Below are positions 23,138 through 34,813 of a stretch of DNA of 64,000 nt, in pieces. Each line of letters opens with the position of its first letter. The first letter of the stretch is position 1. The notes below the pieces were generated by a model, which saw only the letters and a program-made list of their open reading frames with translations, was not told where the DNA came from and ran no database searches. Both the position numbers and the translations under genes were made by a program. Source of the DNA: Tolypeutes matacus (lineage: Eukaryota; Chordata; Mammalia; Cingulata; Chlamyphoridae); assembly GCA_026826555.1 (NCBI GenBank), contig JAKSZT010054458.1, positions 2,105,258-2,169,257 of the forward strand, in the 5' to 3' direction.

Positions 23138-24994
23138 AAATTTTATTTTGTGTTTGCAAAAATTATGTGAAATCCAAGTTTCAGTGTCCATAAATAAATT
23201 TTTATTTATACACAGCCATGCTTACTCATTTATATAGTGTTTATGGCTCTTTTTGTGTGACAAAGGCAAAGATGAATAGTTGCAAGGTCTGAAAACCCAA
23301 ATGTTCATGGACCCCTGGTAAAAGCTTTGAGAGAAGAATGATTGGAAGATTATAGGTAAGAAGGTCTTTAAAAAAGATAGATGGATGGACTCATGGGAAT
23401 GGTTGCAGACTTTTAGTGTCTGATGCCAGCACCCAATAAAAAGCATTCACTGAACAAGAGGCATTAAACAACCAGTGGACATAATGATCATCCAATAGGT
23501 GTCAGCCAGTTTCTGTCCTCAGTTACCATATTGCTTGACCTAATGGCCCATGAATTGAATAGCAATGGTACTGTTTGTGAAGGCTATGCATGGAGTTCAA
23601 CAGCATGGGCTTCCTTTTACTCACAATGATGTAGCTACAGCCATTGCTAAATGCCTGACCTACCAGTAGTAGAGACCATTACTGGTCCCTTGATATGGAA
23701 CATCATTGAGCAGACCAACATTCTACTTAGGGCCAAGTTTATAGATAGAACCCTTACAGCCTGCTGGTGACAGTGATTTATTCTTACTAAAATTAACATC
23801 CACCCCACATATGAGTTTGCCTGCTCTACCTGCAGTGTAAGGCACCACTCTCAGGTAGCATGCACATCTGAGAGTTGTGATCCTTCAAAATAAAAGTGTG
23901 ATCCATCAAAACAAAACCCTAGACCAAAAGATACATATTACAGCAAAAGTATTGTGACAGTGGGTATCTGAGCATAGGATTGACTTTTCACATAGTCTAC
24001 CTGAAAAAACATTGTAATATTCTATTTAAATCTCAGCTAAGACTGCTTGGGGATGATGCCTTCGCTGCTGTCCTTCAGAATGTATTAAATTAATTGATCA
24101 AACATTCATTATTTAAAGCCATATCATCAGTAGTTAGTCTATAGGAGTTTGAAGATGAAGGGGCAGAAGTAGGATTAGACCTTCTCAATATCACTTCCAG
24201 TGTCCTACTTTGAGAATTTCTGCTTTCTGTTCTCACAACTTTACGTTCTACTGGACTAGAGCTCTGGTTCACAAACCTCTATCAAAGAGACAGTAAGGGT
24301 TCCACCTCAACTGAAGTTATGGCTATCAATGGGTAATTGATGGTTTGCCCTTGTAATGGCCTGACAAGCATCCTATGGCATAATCCTGAGAATTCTGGGA
24401 ATGATTGGAGAGGAAAGAGAAAATTATGACAGTACTTAGCTGTAGCTCTGGGTCCTCTAGCTTGTTCCACTGACCCTTTAGTGTCAAGCCAGTTTTAGAT
24501 ACTGTGGGTCAGTGGCTGTTCATCATTTTGAAAATTTAGTAACAGAGTGGTTTTAATATGGGGCACTATTGGGCAAGAATGGTGCAAAGGGGGGACTTTA
24601 GCAGATGCTTTGGTATGCTGAGTCACACCCCATTGGCCTATATCTGATTTTAGCCACAGTGTGTTGGAGAATTTTGTGCAAGCTACGACTCTTGTTGACA
24701 GAGTGCTGCCTTCAGAGCGAGCTGCTGATTCTCGTTTTTTTTCTGAAATCATGTGAGTTTAGTCAATGTGCAAGTATGTACTAGAAGGCTGGGAGGTTAG
24801 TACCTATGAGGGTGACCCTCAACCAAAGGGGAGCAGGAAACAGTATGCCTATTCTGTCTTTTTCATGAATGACTGCATAGTTCATTTCCCTTGCAAACAG
24901 ATTTTAAATGTCACTTATGTACACAATTCCTACATATATTTTGTTCTGGTTGGCTGGTTTATACTTATTTCACTTTACTAATATCATAATATTT

Positions 24995-25520
24995 TAATTA
25001 CTTAAAGTGTATTTTGATATTGATAGGGAATATTCTGCTCTCAGTGCTTTGCTTTATATATTTAATTTCACAATTCCTTTGAATATCTTTGTATACATAT
25101 TATTCAATATAAACTTTACAGTTGGCCTTTGGGATTTCAGTTGTGATCTTATTGAATATATAGATTGATTTATGGATATATAACCTCTTTATTGAATTTT
25201 ACCATTGAGGAACTAATCTAGTCAAGGCTTGTTTTGGTTCCTTAGTAAAATTTTACTTATTTTTTCACTTTATCTATTTATATTTCTTTTGAGGTTTATG
25301 CATATTTTATATCTTTTATTTCTATTGTAAATGGTTTCTTCTTTCTATTATAGCTCCTTTTTGTAAGAAAGTGTTTAGGAGATGTGGCATATAGGAGAGG
25401 TATTGCTTTTGTTAGTTGATATGGTATCAAGCCATCTTATTTTCCCCTTATTTTTTATTGTTTCTACCCATGGAGCATAAATACATGTATTTAATTAGCT
25501 ATTGTTCTCACTGACTTTTT
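24995..25520 (-). repeat. Old LINE-1 ORF2 fragment
   Basis: Antisense L1: 'tattgaatatatagattgatttatggatatataacc' and 'gaggtttatgcatattttatatc' follow the ORF2 region downstream of RT. Heavily decayed. Edges approximate. Confidence 0.5.
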
Positions 25521-26998
25521 TTGTTTGTTTCCAAATATGTTTCAAGCAAATTACAAATACAGATGGAGATACATCCTGTGTTTAGGAAGACTGAGAGCCA
25601 GAGTTAATATACAAGAATAGGAATCTGAAACCATAAAGTCAATTTGGGGTAGAGTTAGCAGTCAGTGATCACTTGGAATCAGGTCCTACAACACTTACTA
25701 AGAATGTTAGGGTCAAGGTCAAGGAGCAGAAAATTCCAGTAAGACTCAGGAATGCTGAAAGTCATCCTTTTCTGTGACAGAGTTTCAATTTGAGATGATC
25801 AGGGATTGGGAAGTGTCAACTGGGAATTGAGGTTTGTAAGAATCATGACAATGGAACCTTACAAGGGACAGAGAAACAAAGGTCTAACTGAAGCTTCTGG
25901 ATTGCTCCTCACCTTTATGGAATTCTGTGGGCAATAGTGTACAATTTTGACCTAGTCATCATAGCAGCTATAGGCACACTGTGTATGAAAGTTTTTATTT
26001 CTTCCTTTCCACAACTGTCAAGAGTTTGTGCAGGGAAGTACCCAACATTGTTCTTGAATGGCTAAGTCTAGGACATAATAATTGACTGCTAATAATAAGT
26101 AAAGTAGAATCCCTCTAAATTAACTTCTCATCACAGTTAATTATTATTAATCACTATAATAGAAAGGTGAATTAGTTAATTCCTGACCTCCCTTCCAATA
26201 CACAAAGATATCAATGTTTTTTAGAGAAGTGGTATAATATAGTTACTAATCAGCTTCCTTATTTCTCTAATAGTAGGTAATGGTTAGCTTTTTAGGATGA
26301 CTAGTTCTAAATGTAATTCAAGAGTTGTGACTGTTGTTCTATCACTATACATTAATATAGTTTATAAGATATTATTTATATCTATAACCCTCATATTTAT
26401 GTCTATTCATTGCAAGCATAGAGATATACAGGAGTAAGGATATATTAATTGGTCAGAAGAAGGAGAAAATCCTATACATTGATAAAATTAGAAGAATGAG
26501 GTGTAGAATTCATGGTATTAATTAAACTAAGTGTATATGTGTATATATAAATGTGTGAAAGGATAAATGTATGTTTTCTGACATAGCAGTATAGTATAAG
26601 AAACTCAGGGAAAATTCCATCAGTCCCATTAAATATGAAACCAGAGAATAGTTTCTGCCACTCTTGACAGAAATGCATTAGAAAAGCCAGCTGCAGAGAA
26701 AATTTAAAAGCAGGAACCGATGACTAGAATGATGACCAATAAACACCGTTGTATCGAGCAGTTGGATCATTAGTTCATAATAAGTACAGTGAGAAGAATA
26801 AAAATGTTTGCATTCAATATTAACAATAATACATCCATAGTGGAAAAATATCTTAAATAGAAAATAGTAGAAAGAATAGTGAGGAGCACACAAAGAAAAT
26901 ATTCCATGTTTTATTTTATTGGAAAGAGGAGTTGAGATATTAATAAAAATAAAAGGGAAATGGATGAGAAGTGTTGATATTGCAGAAGTTAAAATTAT
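25521..26998. other. No recognised gene or repeat
   Basis: About 1.5 kb of unique-looking AT-rich DNA. Only short frames (26472-26678, 26678-26893, minus), without domains. I see nothing specific. Confidence 0.45.
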
Positions 26999-28800
26999 AG
27001 GTACAGTTCTTTCACTTTTGAGGTTAGGTCTCTAATTTGAAGTCTTTCTTCTTTTTTATTGTAGGCATTTGAGCTCTAAATTTCCCTCTCAGCACTGGCT
27101 TCACTATGTCCCATAAGTTTTGGTATGTCATATTTTCATTACATTTGCCTCAAGATATTTCCTAAATTCACTTCTGATTTCCTCCTTAATCCCTTGGTTG
27201 TTTAAGAGTATATTGTTTAATTTCTGAATATTTATGAATTTTCCATTTATCCCTCTGTTATTGATTTATTGCTTCTTTCCATTATGATCAGATAATGTAC
27301 ATGTTATGATTTCAATATTTTTTAAATACATTGTGACTTGTTTTGTGATCTAACATATGGTCTATTCTGGACAATGATCCATATGCACTTAGGAACGTGT
27401 ATTCTGTTTTTATTGGGTGAAGTGTTCTACATATGTTTATTAGTTCTACTTTGTTTAGAGAATCATTTATGTCTTGTATTTCTTTACTGATCTTCTGAAA
27501 AAATGTTCTATCCATTATTGAAAGTGGTGTATTAAAGACTCCTACTATTAATACAGAACCATCAATTTCTCGCTTCAGATCTATTTAAATAGAAGATCAA
27601 ACTAAACCCAAAATGAGCAGAAGTAAGGAAATAACAAAGATTAGTGTGGAGATAAATGGAATAGAAAAAGTAAAACAATAGAGAGAATCAACAAAACCAA
27701 AACTTGGTTCTTTGAAAAGATAAATAAAATTGATAACTTTTATTAGACTTACAAAGAAAAAAAGAGAGGATCCAAATAACAAAAATTAGAAATGAAAAGA
27801 GGGACAATTACTAATGACCATGCTGAAATAAAAAGGACTATAAGAGAATACTATGAACAACTGTATACTAATAAATTAGGTAAACGATGAAATGGACAAA
27901 TACTTAGAAGCACACAAACTGCCTACATTGACTCAAGAAAAAATAGGAGATCTCAGCAAACCAATTACTTGTAAGGAGATTGAACAACTAATGAAAAACC
28001 TCCCAACAAAGAAAGCTTAGGACCAGATGGCTTTACAGGAGAATTCTACCAAACATTCCAAGAAGATTTAACTCCAATTTTGTACAAACTCTTCAAAAAA
28101 TTGAGGAGGAAGGAACACTCCTTAATAATTCTACAGGGCCAACATCAACCTCATATCAAAACCAAATAAAGATACCACAAGTAAAGAAAACTACAGACCA
28201 ATATATCTTATGAGTATAGATGCAAAAATCTTAAAGAAAATATTCACAAATTGAATCCAACAACACATTAAAAGAATTGTACACCTTTATCAAGTGGGTT
28301 TTATCCTTGCTATGCAATGGTGGTTCAACATAAGAAACTCTATTAATGTAATATACTACATTAACATAATAAGAGAAAAAAATGCATGATCATCTCAACT
28401 AATACAGAAAAGACATTTGACAAAATCTAGTACACCTTCCAGGCAAAAACAATTAGAACACTAGGAATAGAAGGAAACTTCCTCAATTTGACAAAAGGTA
28501 TGTATGAAAAGCTCACAGCAAACATCCCACTTAATGATGAAAGCTGAAAAATTCCCCTTTAAGATCAAGGACAGGAAAAGGATGCCCACTGTAAACATTT
28601 TTACTTAACATTGTTCTGGAAGTTGCCAGAGCAATTAGGCAAGAAAAATTTTAAAAAGCATCCAAATGGAAAAAGAAGCAAAGTTGTCTTATTTGCATAT
28701 GTCATGATCCTATATACAGAAAATCCTGAAAAATACACAACAAAGCTCCTAGAGTTAATAAATGGTTTCAGCAAACTGGTGAGGTACAAAATCAAATGCA

Positions 28801-29191
28801 GGGGAGTGGATGTGGCTCAAGTGATTGGACTCCCGTCTACCAGAGGCTTCCTGGTGAGAAGCAAGCTGGCCTGCATGGAGTGCTGGCCTGCACGAGATTG
28901 CTGGCCTGCACGGAAGTGCTGGCTGGTGCAGAAAGCTGGCACAGCAAGATGACGAAACAAAAAGAGACACAGAAGAGAGGCAATAAGAGACATAGCAGAC
29001 CAGGGTGCTGAACAACGCAAGAGATTGAGCAGTCTTTCTCCACTCCGGAGGTCCCAGGATTGGTTCCTGGTGCTGCCTAAAGAGAAGACAAACAGACACA
29101 GAGAGCAGACAGCAAGCCTGAAAGCAACGGGGGGTGGGGGTGGGGGTTAGGGGATGGGGGTGGGGTGGGGGGAGAAATAAATCTTAAAAAG
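28801..29191 (+). mobile_element. Dimeric DAS-type SINE with G-rich tail
   Basis: Two tRNA-like heads in one unit: GGGGAGTGGATGTGGCTCAA at 28801, and a second with a B-box-like GGATTGGTTCCTGG at about 29057-29070. Between them is a body with 'gacgaaacaaaaagagacac'. The 3' part has an extreme G-rich tract (29129-29172) and ends gaaataaatctta. Flanks share aaaatcaa (28788-28795, 29195-29202). L1 ORF2 resumes on both sides. Confidence 0.85.
29129..29172 (+). other. G-run tract, G-quadruplex candidate
   Basis: Eight blocks of 4-6 consecutive G separated by 1-3 nt (gggggg t ggggg t ggggg tta gggg at ggggg t gggg t gggggg), inside the SINE tail. By sequence this can form several alternative intrastrand quadruplexes. 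Confidence 0.85.
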
Positions 29192-29660
29192 AAAAAAATC
29201 AATACCCCAAATTTAGTAGTGTTTTTATACAAAAGAAATGAACAATCAGAAGTTATCAAGAAATAGATTCCATTCATAATAGTAACTAAAATAATAAAAT
29301 ATCTAGGAATGAATCTACCCAATGATGTAAAAGAATTGTACACAGAAAACTATAAAACATTGCTGAAAAAAATTTAAAAAGACCTAAATAAGTGGAAGGA
29401 ATATGTGTTCATGAATTGAAAGACTTAATCTCATTAAGATGTCAATCCTACCTATAACAATTTTCAGATTCAACACAATCCCAATCAAAATTCCATTAAA
29501 CTTTTTTGCAGAAAAGGAAAAACCAGTCATCAAATTTAAATGGAAGGTAACGGGCCCTGAGTAGATAAAGCCATCTTGAAAAAGAAGACTGATGTTGAAG
29601 GACTCATACTTCCTCATCTTAAAACTTAAACCAAAGCCACAGTAATCAAAACAGTATGGT

Positions 29661-29908
29661 GGGGAGTGGATGTGGCTCAAGCAGTTGAGCTTCCACCTCC
29701 CACATGGGAGGTCCCAGGATCAGTTCCTGGTGCCTCCTGAAAAAACAAAAACAAAACAACAAGCAAAACAAATGATAAGACCAACTAAGGGAAGCTGATG
29801 TGGCTCAGTGGTTGACTGTCAGCCTCCCACATATGAGGTCCAAGCCCAGGTTCATTTCCTGGCCCCTGGTATCTCAAAAAACAAACAAACAAACAACCCC
29901 TCCTCCCA
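29661..29908 (+). mobile_element. Dimeric DAS-type SINE
   Basis: Monomer 1 (29661-29740) begins GGGGAGTGGATGTGGCTCAAG and ends GGTGCCTCC, then an A-rich linker. Monomer 2 (29789-29870) begins GGGAAGCTGATGTGGCTCAG. It ends in (CAAA)n-like repeats. L1 ORF2 sequence is interrupted at 'acagtatgg' and resumes at 'cacagtattggcac', leaving a short duplication. Confidence 0.85.
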
Positions 29909-31262
29909 AACCAGCACAGTATTGGCACAAGTACAGACAGATAGACCAATGGAATCAAATTGAGAGCTCAAAAATCAACCCTTGTATTGGTGGCCAATGG
30001 ATTTTTGACAAGGGGGCAAAGGCCACTCAATTGGAAAAGAATAGTCTCTTCAACAAATGGTACTGGATCTCCATTTGCAAAAAAATAATAACAAGAAGAA
30101 TGAGGGCCCCTACCTCACACCATGAACAAAAATCAACTCAAAATGGATCAAAGACCTAAATATAGCCAGAACTATCAAACTCCTAGATGAAGTACGGAAG
30201 CAGCTTCAGGATCTTGTGTTAGGCAATGATTTATTAGAGTCTAAACACAAAGCAAAAGCAACAACAACAAAAAAATGGATAAATGGAACCTCATAAAACA
30301 CACACACACACAAACAAGCAAAAAGGTTTTGAGCCTCAAAAGACTTTATCATGAAAGTAATATGATATCCTACACAATGGGAGAAAATATTTGGAAACCA
30401 CATAACTGATAAATGTTTAATATCCAGAATATGTAAAGAAATCCTTCAACTTAACAAATAGACAAACAACCTAATTTAAAAATCAGCAAAAGATTTGAAT
30501 AGACAATTCTCCAAAGTAGATATACAAATGGTCAGAAAGCACATGAAAACATGCTCAACATCATTAGCTGTCAGATAAATGCAAATCAAAACTACAATGA
30601 GATACCATTTCATACCCATTAGAAAAGCTGTTATTAATGGAATATTATTCAGCCATAAAAAGGAATGAAGTCCTGATACATGCAACAACATGGATGCACT
30701 CTGAAGACATCATGAAGAAGGAACTAAGGCAGACACAATTGGACAAATATTGTATGATCTCACTGATTTGAAACAATGAGAATAAGCAAACTCATAGAGT
30801 CAGAATCTAGAATATAGGTTATTTGGGGATGGTGTGGAGATAGGGAATGGGAAATTAAGGCTCAAAATATACAGGGTTCCTATTAGGAATGATGTAAATG
30901 TTTTGAGAATGGGTGAATTTGATGGTAGCACATCCTTGTGAATGTAATTAACAGCCCTGAAATCAATATCTGAATGTGATTAAAAGAAGACATGTTAGAT
31001 TGTATGTATGGGATCAGGTCAAGTTTAAAAAAATCCATGGAACTATACTACACAAACAATGAACCCTAAGTTAAATCATGGGTTATAGTTCATAGTACAA
31101 TTATAAAAATGTGCTACTATCTATTGTAGCAAATGTTGCACACCAATTCAAGGTGTTTATAATAGGATAGTATGTGGGAATTCTGTATTTTATACATGAT
31201 TTTTCTGTAAACCTACAACTTCTCTAATAAAGGAAAAGGTGAAAAAATTTGCAGGTACAATT

Positions 31263-34219
31263 TAAAGAGAATGAAATTCTAGAGAAAAGCTTATGATATA
31301 TTACATGCTGATTCATCATAACTAACTTTGGTATGATAAACATCACAAGGTACAATTATCATTCATGCATTATTTAAAAGCTTTGGGGAAATGGCTTTAT
31401 TTATACATCAAGCATATGATGCAGATTCATATGTAACTGCTACTAGTAAAAGAAAATTTAAGGTCAATTGTAACCTATAAGTCAACTTCTAAAATACTCT
31501 TTAATTGTTTTCTTCAGCTTATTAAAAAAAATCTTTAGTTCATACACTTGAGGGTAAAGAGAAATTTATTTATTTTTTTTATCAGTAAACATAAAAAAAA
31601 TTGTGTTTTAAGTTTTGTAGCCAAGACCAAAATTAATGAACAATTTGCAAGTTTAGCAGTTGTAGCAAAGATATTCATATTTTTTTTCAAAAGATAGAAT
31701 TGAAATGGTCAACATCTTTGAATAATTAGCCTTTATACAACACAATAATTGCCAGGACACTCACTTGTGGAAAATATGTGTTTCCAAATTCTGACGAAAT
31801 GACACACATAATTGGTGATGCATTGCAATTCACTACTCCAAGAGTTTGTTTACAGGGAAGATGGTAAAAACGACTTCTTTCTTCCCTATCAATGCATTAT
31901 GTGGTTATGGTAGCTTGATCATAATCAGTGTAGAAACGACAAACGACACGTCTTTTACTAAAGCTGGGGGCAAAAACTCCTTGGATTTTATCAAATAGAG
32001 AGAGCACATGTTTTTTTTGCTGTCCACTTAACTGCTATCAGTGAAGGAATGAATGGTTACTCTGTTCTCCAGAACTGTGCCACAGTCCTGCAGTGTGGAA
32101 ATTTCAGTATATAAACTACATTCTGAAGAGTCTTGAGAGTTAATATATTTCTTAATGGACAAATTTTTAATCATCATGACATGTATGTTTTCAGTACTCA
32201 GAGATATATAAGGTACATCATGATAACAACAATGAAGTAGGGAAGCATATACTCAAAGAAGTAAAATCACTAGAACACATTACCAAACTTCTCTGAAATT
32301 TTTAGCAACATTTTATGAAAGCTGTCTATGACAAAGTGAAAATGCTGTGCTTTCCTCCTTGGTAGCATAGGAATAATTAATAAATGAAGGCATTGCAAGT
32401 CATTGACAGAAACAGAATTAGAAATAAGCATCTCACTTTTAATACTCTGGGTACAAGCAGGAAAAAAATAAAGAAAAATAGTCTATTCTTTCACAACTCC
32501 ATGGTTAAATACCTAAGAAACTACTTGCTATCAAATCTCGTCTTATAAAATTTTTAATGGGAAAAAAGGATTGGGAGCTAAAGAGTTTATATTTGAAACA
32601 CAGCTATTTTGCCCTTAAGAAGTAACTAAAGGTGCATCTTCTAACTCTAAGTGTATTTTGTTATCACAAGCTACAAATAACATGCTGGTTGATCAATTTG
32701 ACCAAAAAGTAACTTAAACACCCTAAGAAAAATCTCAGAATGAACGTTAATGCTGACTTTGTTCAAAAAAGGTAGGTTTTTACAATACCACTGACACATG
32801 GCTAGAACCTCATTACATTTATGCATTGCTATCTCTATCAAAGAACAAGGATGTACTAGTATGGTATAAAAATAAACATAAACCAGAGCACAATCACCTT
32901 AGATAGATTAACAAAACAAGTAAACATTAAATATGCAATTTGAACACAGCCTCTGAAAACGCTTGTGTGGGACTAAGCTGGACTTTTTTCATGTTTGGTT
33001 CATGGACGTTCTCAATATCAGATAGTCACTAATAGTGGTCTCTGGTAAAGAAATTCTATTTCAGAATTAATCTATTTCGTTAAGGCCAATTTGTGTTAAT
33101 AAGACTTACACTGCAAGAGAAATAATTTAGCTAAAATAATTTTTTATTTTGGATTTTCATTTCAATGACAATTAAACTCTTTATACAAGAATATTTTAGA
33201 ATACGGATGGCCACTATGTAGCCAAGTGCTCCTCTTTGATTTCATGTCCAGCAGTTGCTTTATGCTTATGATTACATTGGTCCTCAGTGGTCAGTTGAAG
33301 TGACAGCATTTTTACTTTTCATATATTAGTGAGCATATCTGTCTGCCACTGAGTTGGCAGATACTGATCAAAATGCTAATATTGTGCATCTATTATTGTA
33401 GGCATTTGGTATTATTGTACCAATTTTTAGAAAACCTTATTTTTTTTTTGCAAAATTTCAATTGACAGTTATTTTCATAAATTGAGTTTTAAGGTATTCA
33501 GTGAATCCAGACTTTAATTTGATATTGCAAAAATAGCATAGTGTAACAGAGTAATTGTAACAGGCTAATGAGAAAAGAACAGAGGCAAATTTATTCTAAG
33601 AATGATGCATTTGTACCAGAGGAAGTCCAAAGAGCTTCATGAAGAATTTTATAAAAGAAGATTTCACATTAGTTTGAATAGTGAAAAGCAGAAGAATAAC
33701 TAGAGAAAAGTATTAGTTGTGTTGAATTCAAAAGACCTGTGCCTTGTCATTTTGTATCATATAAGCATTTTACAAATTCTGTCTTTGTGGGTACTACCTT
33801 ATAAAATGGTTCATTAGCAATAAATATACTAGAAAATTCCCCATGAATAAATTTTGAAATGGTTCTTTTAAAAATTTTCAGAATTTTATTTTGGTATATG
33901 CTCTCAGACTGTTCCATAGCAATATTGGGAAGGTATAGAAAAGAGAGTCATTATTTAGTTTCAACAAAACAATATTTTCCAAAATATTAACTCCAAATTA
34001 TTAGTTTGAATTTTATTAGATACATAATTCTGCTAGTATTTGACTTTCACATTTTTATCTATGAGTTATAATCACTAACAATTTATTGCTGGATTTGTTT
34101 ATATTCACTTAGGAAATATAATAAAAAGCACAAGTCCCAGAATTTTTACTCTAAAAGGGTGTATGATTTGTACATGAATTAGTATATATATTGGAATAGT
34201 CGAATGTTTAATGCCTAAT
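31263..34219. other. About 3 kb without recognised repeat or gene
   Basis: No open frame above about 60 codons, no LINE, SINE or LTR landmark that I recognise. The longest repeat-poor stretch in the window after 52.8-55.6 kb. A regulatory role cannot be judged from one sequence. Confidence 0.45.
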
Positions 34220-34224
34220 GTTAG

Positions 34225-34808
34225 TGTTTCAGTTTGCAAAGTACCAGAAATGTTTTGGCTTTTATAAATGGTATTTATTCGAGGTAAAAGCTTACAGGTC
34301 CAAGACGATAAAATGTCCAACTCAAGGTACCATAAAAAGTGCTTTTTCACTCAAGTCAGCTATCACGTGTTGAAGCAAGATGGCAGGCGATCTCTGCCTG
34401 GTCTCTGCCTTCCCGTCCTGACTGTACCATCTCCCAGAGCACAGCTAGGAGCAGCCAGGCATAGGGCTTGTCTCTTACCTGGCATCCTCTCTCAGGCTCA
34501 ACTGGTCAGCTTTCTCTCTGATTTTAGTTATACGGAATCAGGCATATGGCTCATCTCTCCCCAGGGTCTCAGCAGCTTGAGTCTCTCTTTTCTGTAACAT
34601 GGCAGCATCAAATATGGCAGAGCTTTCTTTTCTGGTGTGTCTCCATTTTTTTTTTTTATCAGATCCAGCAAGAGGGTGGATACTAAACCCGAGTCATGCC
34701 TTGCTGAGATAATCCAATTGAAGAAAGGTCTCACACCCACAGGAGTGGACCAGCCCACAAACAATCTTTCTCTTTTTGGGATTCATAAAATACTTTCAAA
34801 CTGCCACA
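34225..34808 (-). mobile_element. Solo MaLR-type LTR, perfect 5-bp duplication
   Basis: Plus-strand edges TGTTTCAGTTTGC...CAAACTGCCACA (sense strand TGTGGCAGTTTG...GAAACA). The duplication gttag is perfect (34220-34224 and 34809-34813). The sense strand carries the same '..cgaataaataccatttataaaagcc' poly-A region as the other LTRs here. A solo LTR forms when the two LTRs of a provirus recombine. Confidence 0.92.
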
Positions 34809-34813
34809 GTTAG

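Larger units (their letters stand above)
20096..23317 (-). mobile_element. hAT DNA transposon split by later insertions
   Basis: Left part 20096-20199 begins CAGAAGTTGGCAAAC. The right part 23150-23317 ends ...GGACCCCTG and contains 'ccataaataaatttttatttatacacagccatg' and 'tatagtgtttatggctctttttgtg', matching the common mammalian hAT MITE with GGTTGGCAAAC-type termini. 8-bp flanks gtcaaggg/gtaaaagc agree at 5 of 8. The body between is the twin-primed L1 and its own solo LTR. Non-coding. Confidence 0.6.
17076..24770 (+). mobile_element. ERVL (class III) internal region, decayed and interrupted
   Basis: An old endogenous retrovirus internal region on the plus strand. Segments 17076-19777, 20012-20095 and 23318-24770 follow gag/pro/pol order. 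The RT part lies at about 18340-18990; its catalytic box at about 18773-18787 reads HIDY where the family has Y-I/V-D-D, so a catalytic aspartate is lost. The stretch after 23445 (short matches around 'gaggcattaaacaaccagtggacat', 'gtagagaccattactgg') looks like RNase H/integrase. Frames are broken throughout; the longest open piece (17495-17854) has no clear domain. Insertions: DAS SINE (19795-19994), hAT (20096-23317) and, within the hAT, an L1 and a solo LTR. Family recognised from memory; the 3' limit is uncertain. Confidence 0.65.
27009..31252 (+). mobile_element. LINE-1 with 5' inversion and internal deletion
   Basis: 27009-27585 reads ORF2 endonuclease (FNTPL-like, LSRIDHML) on the minus strand; from 27586 the element continues on the plus strand from just after that segment through RT to the 3' UTR ending near AATAAA at 31234. 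The two parts abut in L1 coordinates, so this is a twin-priming inversion. The RT box is FAYV where FADD is expected. Around 30638 about 300 bp of the ORF2 C-terminal region, including the cysteine segment, is missing. Candidate duplication aggtacagtt (26999-27008)/aggtacaatt (31253-31262), 9 of 10. Two dimeric SINEs are inserted (28801-29191, 29661-29908). All frames are broken. Confidence 0.88.
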
